Assembly: GCA_047967505.1 (NCBI GenBank)
Contig: CM106539.1
Length of the DNA: 64,000 nt
DNA from: Dipteris shenzhenensis
Taxonomy: Eukaryota; Polypodiophyta; Polypodiopsida; Gleicheniales
Reading direction: 5' to 3' (one strand)
Both the position numbers and the translations under genes were made by a program. The number at the start of each line of letters is the position of its first letter. Position 1 is the stretch's first letter. Under the pieces are notes generated by a model that was not told the DNA's origin, searched no databases, and was given only the letters and a program-made list of their open reading frames with translations. This document shows positions 24,201-33,200 of this stretch, piece by piece.

Positions 24201-27200
24201 TGCCCTTTCCACCCATGGCAAGCGCTTGCTCACCCTGACGAGAGGCTTTGGCAAAATTTGAGCATCTCTCCTCTTCTTGCAACAAAAGCCCAACTAACTC
24301 ATCGAACGAGAGTAGGGCTGCCCTAAGAACAATGGTCAATGAAGTGATGAATGTGCCATATGAGGGCGCTAAGCTATTGAGAGTAATAGAGACGAGATTC
24401 TTGTCTTCTATTTCCTCATCAATACTTGCGAGCTGATCACGTAGATCAGTGATCCTCGCAATATGATCAGTGATGGCCTGGCCTTCCTGCATCTCGAGAT
24501 CCTTGAGCTGATTTGTCAAGGCAATGGCCCTTGCCTCATTCTTAACATGATACATGTTTGCCAATCTTTCCCATGCTGCCTTTGCATCCTTGCACGACTT
24601 GATAGTCGTCATAATGTGTCTCTTCACATTTGTGGCAATCAAAAACATCGCTTGGGCACTACGGCAATCAAACTTCTTCTGCTCCTCCGTCGATGCTATG
24701 GGACTAGCAGGAGGGGCTGTAGCAGTCTGTTGTCTGCCTGTAGTCTGACCCGAAGAAGCTATGCTGAATGTAGATGAGCTTGCTGGCCTCACCTCATCCC
24801 TACTAGCAATATCCCACAAGCCCTTACCAACCAAGATGTTCTTAAGCATGAATGACCACAAGGCATAGCTTGGTCCATCCAGCTTGTCACCCTCGGACAA
24901 ATTGCCAAAACTATCTAAAAGAGTCGACATGATGCAAAATGGGATACCCACAAGCTGCAAATGTACCTGCAAAAATAACTGCAAGTCCCAAAAGTGCAAC
25001 TGACTGCAAATGTGCCTGCAAATCCCAAACTAATACTGGCTGCAAATGCAAAGTATGACTGGCTGCTCTGAAATCCCACTGACTGCACAATGCAATCACT
25101 GCAAAAATGGCATCAACCAATCACTGCACTCTGCTGCAATCTGAAGTGCAATCCCAAACTGAAAATGCACAACCCAAATCTGAAAGAGCGCACACAAGTG
25201 CTCAAATGCATCCAACGGAGCTCAAAAGCATCCACAATTGTAAAGTAACTGCAAATGCACCCAACAATGCAAAGTATCTGCAAATGCAACTGAGAGTGCA
25301 AGGGTATGGGCTGCAAAAACAGTCCCAAAGCGAAATACACAGCTCAAAACACTTACTGAAAGTGCACCTTGGCCCAAAACACCTGCAAAACAGTCCACTG
25401 ACTGTGTGGGCAAGCTGGAGATGACAAAGGAGCTAAAGTGAGCTGCTTGGAGCTAAATGAAGCTGTCGGGAGTACTTCTGAACACAACACATGTGTAAAG
25501 AAGAGCCTGGAGCTACTGGAACACACCCGAGAGAGGCTGGAGCTGAAAAGAGTCCAAATCTGAGCAAAAACGTCGAAAAACAGCCGAAAACTGCTCGAAT
25601 CGCCTTCTAACAAGTCGTACGGACTCGAAATCAGGTTCTGACATGTCGTACAGACTCCCAGCACTGTTGCGCAACTGTACGGACAGATCCGTACGAACTG
25701 TACGGACAAAAAACAGAATTATTTTTTTTCCACCTGAAATGGTGCAGGACAAGCTGGTTTGTATGCGGGCAGCTCCGAAATTTCAAAGAACGTTGAAATC
25801 GGACCTCAAAAGGTCAAAAAACAGCCGTTGGACTGTTGGAGCTACCTCAAGCGAAAGCTGGAGAGGTGAATGTGAGAACCAGGAACGCGCACTAGAGCAC
25901 CAAGCTTGCGGGAGTCTGGAAGCAAGCGCGGGAATGGGCTCTAGAGACAGAAGCACTCTGATACCAAATGTAGGACTTTACCTAGAGACCACGCAAGGCA
26001 CCTCACAGATGTTCATCCGCTTGGTCGAGGTTTCTTTCAGGTTGTTTTTTATTCCCCGGATGCATCGAGTACAGTGCTTCAGGCCAATCCTTTGGCACTC
26101 TTCTTGACACCTTTCTCGTTGGGCTTTGACTCTGTGGAGGTGGATGGCCGCACATTTTCACTCGCTACTGGACCTTCCACCTCTTGCCCAGGACCGTGGG
26201 CTATAGCCTCTTGTCTTGGACCTTCGTTTACAGTGTGCACGGGACCTTCAGCACGTCCTCTTCCAGTCATCCCCCGTTGGGTGCCAGTCAGAGTTGTTGA
26301 GCCAGCTCCAAATCAGGAGGCTACTGATGGTGCCACGGACCCTCCCTTATAGGCAGGAGTTAATACCTATTTTTGTTCCTTGTTCTGATGGGTTGCTCTT
26401 GTCTCTTCAGATGTTCATGTGAAGGATCTTTCTCCTAGGGAGCAAGCCTTTGCTGAAGCTCGTGCCGTACTCCAGACTAATGCTACTATTTTGGCCGAGA
26501 TCCATCAGCAACAGCAGCCCCTTTTCCCTCTTGTTCCTACTTCTTCACCTCTTGACACAGACAAGGGGATTATTGCTTCTACTCCTTCATCCGCAAAGAT
26601 CCTCCGCACACCTACGCCAGGAGCATCATTTAGGAATTCTTTTGCAATACTCGCAGACATGGCAGAGTTTGATTTAGAGTAGTAGTTTGTACCCTCTACC
26701 CTTGGGGAGCACCTCGTTTAGAGCACCATGGATAGAGCTTCCCCCTCTGCAAGTGTGGGAGTACTTTCCCCAGTTGACTTCCCTCCTCTTGATAGCAGAA
26801 CTTTTTCCCAGGAGAGAGATATCTCCGTTACCAGGTCGGGTAGAGTTTTTCATCCGGCCTCTTCCTCTCGTCGATGAGAATTGTCAATTGGAACGTTCAG
26901 CGCCTTGGAGATGTACCTCACCGCCGCCGTAGGCAGCTGATTCGTAACCAACTTCATCCAGGTGTTACTGGGGGCACCTTTGATGTCCTCATGATTCAAG
27001 AACACAAACTGGATGTCAAGGACTGTGCCAAGTCGGGTAAGCTTCTTTCAAAGCATGCTTTTTGGTCACCCGCCTTGGACACCGGAGGAGGTACTTGTAT
27101 TTATGTTTCTTCTTCGATGCTACCCTTGGTGATTGGACATGGGATCATAATTCCCTCTAGAGCTCAGTGGGTCATTCTTTTGATTGGTGGGCGTAAGGTT

Positions 27201-30200
27201 GGTTAAACCTTTATGCCCCCAATTCAAGAGGGGACCATGTCCTTTTCTGGAAGGAGCTGCTTTCTTGGTCATGCATTGTAGAGTCTTGGATCATTGGGGG
27301 TGATTTCAACATGGTTGAAATGCTCACAGACAAAAGAGGTGGTAGGGAAGGTGGATTACATTCCCTAGAGAGAGCAACCTGGGATGCCTTTTCTTTTCAG
27401 TACAATGGCAGAGATGCTTGGCATGATGATGCTTTTCACACTCAGTTGCAATCACTCATGTTTTCTTGGTCGAACAGGAGGTTGCAGATGCCTATCCATG
27501 CACGGATTGACACATTTTATGTGGATAATTGAGCTCTGGACAGAGGTGGGACAGTATGCATTACACCTAGGGTATCCACTTCATATCACTTTCCAGTTGT
27601 TCTGTATGTTTCAGATCCTTAGGTGAGGAGTCGCTCTGTTGGTAAACTGAAAGGAAAGAGTAGAGTGAACACAAACTCAGAATACTTGCATATAGAATGA
27701 AGAAGAGTGAGGTCCTTATGTAGGCACCTCTTACATGCTCACTGACATCACTGATGACTTCAGAGCTCCACAATCATCTCCTCAATCTGCTCCTAGATTC
27801 TCTCAATCATCCTATGTGGCTTACCACCACCTAACTGTGCTTATGGGCACCTAACTGTGCCTCTAGCACTCACACATAGAAACCAAGGTGTGCCTAAGGC
27901 ATACACCTTGAGATATCCCAACAAACCCCCCCTCAAGGGAATGCCTCAGGCTATGTCAAGGATACAGCTAGCACAAGGTGTCTCATGCCATCTCATGGTG
28001 GTCATGGATCTATCAATGGCTAGGATCTCAAGCTAGCAAGGGTTCCCATGGGTGTAAGGTAAACAAAAGGGATACAAAAGACCTTCCAATGGTTATCTCC
28101 CCTGCATGTACATGCACACAATGTCTGCAGGAGGTACCATGGAGCAAAAACACATACACATAGCCTACATCATAAGGTGACCAGAGGTGTTTACAAAACA
28201 CACAAATATTTCTTTCATTTTGGACCTTGACTCAACATAAAAAGAGAGATCTGGAGCATACATAGAGATGATTTAAAAAGCATAATCTTCAAAGGATGCC
28301 TCATCTTGTGGAGGCACATCAACTGAAAGTAGATTGGCATTTTCTGTCTTTGAAGTTGCTTCCTTTTTGGCTCTGCAAAACTTCTCATGATGATTGTTTT
28401 TGCCACAGTGTTTGCATGGATTGATTTTGAAGCAGTCCTTTGAAAGGTGATTTGTCTTCCCACAATGATTGCAAGGTGAAAACTTGCTCTTCTGGATTTT
28501 TATGGCATAAGCTGTGTCATTGCCTTTCCTGAGCTCCATGTGCCTTTCTTCTTCTTGGAGAGCAGAGATAATACCTTCAAGATTAGGATTAGGAAGATTT
28601 TTCAAAGTGGTAACAATATGATCATAATCTTCAGGCATAGTCTTAAGCAACACTGCCATAGCATCATCTGTAGTGATAGGAGAGTTGATAGAAGCAAGTT
28701 GAGTCATAAGACTCCCCATGTAATTGACATAGGCTGCCAAAGGAGTGCCACTAACCATCTTCAATTCAAAGAAAGAAATTTTAAGTGATAATTTTGAGAT
28801 GTGAGAGCTAGCACCAAAAATCATGTCAAGCTTCTGAAGGAGACTCTAAGTCAGAGATGTGATGAATATAATCATCTCCTAAAGCAAGAGCAATGATACC
28901 ATATGCTTTCTCCTCTCTAGCGGGATCCCTTGCCGGGAGTGTCGGAGCTGAGGATTCTCCAGCATTGGAGGCTGTAGAAGAAGAAGTTGAAGTCGGTTTG
29001 ACAAGTCCCCAGAGGTTTTCCCTCATCAATGCAAATTTCACCTTCATCTGCCATGTGTGGAAGCCCTTTCCATTGAACTTATCTATATTCAATATGGTAG
29101 CCATGAGAGGGTCTAACCCAGTTATTGGGCAGTGTCTTCTCTCTTACAAGGCTAGAATAACAGCTGAAAAGCTTCAAAATATAAGCATTTAATGTAGCAA
29201 AGACTAGTGACCAAATTTCAATCAATGATGCTTTTTCTTACATGCTTCACAGAGGTGGCTAAATGAAATCTTTCCAATCAAAACCAGGTATAGCAACTCA
29301 AAGCAAAGCTGAAGCCACAGTTGTACTGATGCTATTCAAAACTTCAAAAACTCAGAGATGCTAAAGTAGCATTTTATGTAGCATCACTTTCAAAACTTTG
29401 TCAAAACTGTCAAAAAACAAAGGACTGAACTTGGAGGGCTTGTTTCTCACTCTCCAGAGCAAAGGAAAAGGGGGTTTCTGAGGCAAAAGAAAGCTTGTAT
29501 ACCATAGAAGGTCCACTGAGGAGAAGGGGCGCAAATTCGCGTCAGAGCGCCATAGCTTGCCTCTCCATTTTCGACTGGTTTTTCTCTGTTTTCAGCTTGA
29601 ATATACAGCCATTGCTGCTCAGATTTCAGCACAGGATAGCTCAAGGTATGGAGAAGCTCCCTCTGAAAGGAATTAGAGAAGCATGGAGCAGTCTCAGAGA
29701 AAATGCAGGAAGAAGAGTCGACGATCTACGTGAAATGACGACGAGCAGAGGTAGTGATTCTTCAATTCGTTGCAGCCAAGGGTTCGCCCCTTCGAGGTGT
29801 ATCTCCAGCAGGAAGGGCGTGGAGAATGGCAGAGAAACGGAGGAGAACATGCTTAAGCAAGATTTGGGAAGAAGAGGAAGAGATGGTGAAGAAGAAGATG
29901 GAGAAGAAGATGATGATGTGGCAGAAATGGGATCAAGGGGGATCAAATGGCTCTGATACCATGTTGGTAAACTGAAAGGAAAGAGTAGAGTGAACACAAA
30001 CTCAGAATACTTGCATATAGAATGAAGAAGAGTGAGGTCCTTATGTAGGCACCTCTTACATGCTCACTGACATCATTGATGACTTCAAAGCTCCACAATC
30101 ATCTCCTCAATCTGCTCCTAGATTCTCTCAATCATCCTATGTGGCTTACCACCACCTAACTGTGCTTATGGGCACCTAACTGTGCCTCTAGCACTCACAC

Positions 30201-33200
30201 ATAGAAACCAAGGTGTGCCTGAGGCATACACCTTGAGATATCCCAACACGTTCTACCAGTATCAAGATTCCAGATGCATTCTACGTAGAGAGGGCCTCAC
30301 AGAGGCAGTGTTGCAGACTTGATATCTCACATGCATGATGGGCTGCTTTCCCCATCAGATTTAGCAACATCCCTCTCAGATATTAGCGACTTTTATCACT
30401 CATTTGCTCGGTCCAAGAGAGGTGAGATCCTTAATCGAGAGATAGGTATCCGCCAGCAATTGGCTACTCTTCAGAGGGAAGAGCAGAAGAGGCCTACAAA
30501 TGCTTGGGTTCAAGGGCGCCTTGCTGCAGCAAGGACTCAGCAGCAGTCATTTTGGATCAGAGAGCAGAGTATGCCTTTCATGCCAGGGAGTCATTTTGGA
30601 CCCAGACGGGAGGTAGGGTCAACAAGCAGTTCTTCTCTACTCTTGGCCCCAGACATAGTAGGGAGAGCGTTTCACAGCTTGTTGACTCAAACAGAGTTTT
30701 ACAGACACATCCAAATATCGTCTTGCAGATAGCTACATATTTCTATGCAGCAAATCCTGACACTCAGGCCAAAGATGATGCTCGAGTTATTATTTGGCAA
30801 CAATTACCTATGTTGGTGACTGGAGATATGATAGTCTCACTTGATGCACCTTTCACCAACATAGAGTTCAGGACTGCTCTCTCTACCCTTCACAAGGGCA
30901 AGTGCCCTGGTTCAGATGGCCTTACACCCTCTTTCTTTATTTCATTTTGGGATCAGATTGGGGATCACATTACCTCAGCCTTGCATGGTGTTTGGGACTC
31001 GGGTGAGATGCCAGACTCACTTACTAAGGGCCTCACTCATCTTATCCCTAAAGGGGGTTGCAGGAATTTAGTGTCGCAGTGGAGACTGATCACTTTGTAC
31101 AAAATCCTAGCAAAAGCAATCGGCCTACGTCTGCAGCCCTTTCTTCTAGATCTTATACATGATACGCAGACGGGTTTTGTGCATGGCAGGAGCATCTTCG
31201 ATAATATTTTCTCATTTTGAGAGGCTTCTGAATGGGCCATACATAATGGCCATAGGCTTGCCATTCTACTCCTGGACTTTGAGAAAGCTTATGATAGAGC
31301 AGACTGGCGTTTTCTAGAGGGTACATTCTCCCGCTTGGATTGACAGATGCATGGATCAGAGGGGTGTCAGCTCTCTATAGATCAGCCCATAGCCAGGTTC
31401 TCATTGGTGGAGTCAGGCGAGACAGATTTCAGATTACCAGATCGGTCCGTCGAGGATGCCCTTTAGTCCCCTTTCTCTTTTTATTTGTGGCTGAAGCTAT
31501 GAGCTACTACCTTAGAGCTCAAGCTGATATTATAGGGCTGAGTCTTCCATTGAGGCAAGAGGATGAGCTTTTGGATAGTGAGTTGGCAGATGATACCGCT
31601 GTTTTTTTGGATGCCACACCACATACATTCACCTCTTTCAGAACAACCTTGGATTTGTTTTGCACTGCAGCACGGGCCCGTATTAATTGGAACAAATCCA
31701 ATGGCTTTTGAATTAGTGATGAGGACACTCCAGACTGGGGGATTGACATAGGATTCACTTGGATTCAAAGGGGTGTTTCCATCAGGTACTTAGGATGCTA
31801 GGTTGGGGTGGGCATCTCTCTAGCACAGCAGTTTGCTCCCAGGAGGAAACTCATTTTTTGGAGTTCTACCAGACTTGACCTTGCATCCAGAGTAGTGGTT
31901 GTGAACCAGGTATTATTCGCTACTGCCTTGTTCGTTTGCTCTTGTTGGTGCAAATCTAGAGGTTGTATATCTTAGCTCATGAGACCTATCAAGAACTTTC
32001 TTTGGAGTGGGTTAGATGGCACCTCAGATGTTGTAGCCAAGGTGGCTTGGGAGACCCTCATTCTCCCTAATGGGGAAGGAGGCCTCAATATTATTGATCC
32101 GAATTTGTAGTGTATGGCCTTGCTCTGCAAATTTGTAGTGAGAGGATTGATGCTTGGACAAGAGTACCTCCCTCAAGAGTCTCCAAGAGGATCACCTCTG
32201 GAAGGGAATCGGGACTCTCTACCACTAGTTGGGACAAGGAACCCCGTCATCTGTCACAACTTCCATCTCTGACTCCGAGGGGTAGTCTAGAAGAATGCCA
32301 AATGCCCAGCTGCCGAGAGAAGGAAGGATGGCCCTATACTCCCTCAAAAGCCCGGAGAAGCGGGGAACATGGTTAGTCGAGTCCATGTCTTCAACCGTAA
32401 ATCCGTGGTACCAAGGGATAAGATACACTAAATGAGGACCTAGGAGAATAGGTCTCCTCTCCACGAGAGCCAGAGTAGTATCCGGGGAGCCAAGCTAGAG
32501 GAGAAATACACCTTGTACATAAATGGTGACCTCCTGAAAGTGATCTCCATCCAATGCCAAGCTGGCCTGGATCCAATCCCTGATCTGCATCCTCGATGGA
32601 GTAAGGCCCACTATCCTGCCAATAACTACCCTATCCTGTAAAAGATTCACCACTTGTTGTACCTGTTGCTTATCAGTCGGTGAAAGAAGAATTTTGACGG
32701 CTGAGGGGGTCAAGGGTACTGCCATACAGCCCCTCTGGCTAGGGTCGCCACCAAAAGCCCAATCACCAAGGAAAGCAAAGAACTGCACCACTCACTAATA
32801 GAGAGAAAGGAGCTAAAAAGGATAAAGAAAGGGAGGCCCTTAAAAAAAGTGCTGGTGCCCGCTCCTCGAATGAGTGAAAGAAAAGCTCCTCCATAATAAG
32901 TGAGAGGCCAAGAGTTCGCCCACCAAAAATCGAAAGGGAGTACCTGCTGAATCCTCAGGTAAAGAGCTGTTTGAGTGCGATCCAGGGGGAATGGATATTC
33001 TTGAAATGAAAGACAGCCCCAAAGTAGTTCCAAGGCTACGAAAGTCGGCTGTCCACACAATGCAGCCCCAAAGAACTGAGGGCTTGCTTGGTCTCTTCCT
33101 TGAAGCACAATATGCCGCCTTGAGCCCAATATGTTAGGCTGTAGTGCCTGGGTTGCTGTTACCTTGCTGAGGGCGAGCTTTCACAATTGGAGAGGAGCCG

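Larger units (their letters stand above)
23040..25975 (-). mobile_element. Copia-2, internally deleted Copia element lacking its 5' LTR
   Basis: The minus-strand element has a 3' LTR (23040-23365), a polypurine tract, RNase H fused to gag, a long leader and a primer-binding site (TGGTATCAGAGTGC, reverse complement of 25953-25966). The 5' LTR should start at 25969 with tgtagga. Only those 7 bases match the other LTR, after which unrelated LINE-D sequence begins. Protease, integrase and most of RT are missing: gag (to about 24190) passes directly to RNase H at about 23950. It is a non-autonomous deletion derivative, now dead. Confidence 0.75.
27637..30248 (-). mobile_element. Gag-only LTR retrotransposon (non-autonomous Copia-like), young
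   Basis: A 2.6-kb element with 287-bp LTRs (27637-27923 and 29962-30248) that differ at only three positions by eye. On the minus strand the 5' LTR is 30248-29962, followed directly by the primer site TGGTATCAGAGCC (29961-29949, initiator tRNA-Met). The internal region codes gag with two zinc knuckles and nothing else; the polypurine tract (CTTGAGGGGGGGTT) abuts the 3' LTR. The flanks cgctc (27632-27636) and cgttc (30249-30253) are a 4/5 target duplication inside LINE-D. The high LTR identity means recent movement, necessarily using pol from another element. Confidence 0.9.

Noticed and set aside
29495-29956. 153-codon plus-strand ORF
   Set aside because: Lies in the leader of the gag-only element, antisense to it, and owes its Glu/Lys-rich end to a gaagaag purine tract.
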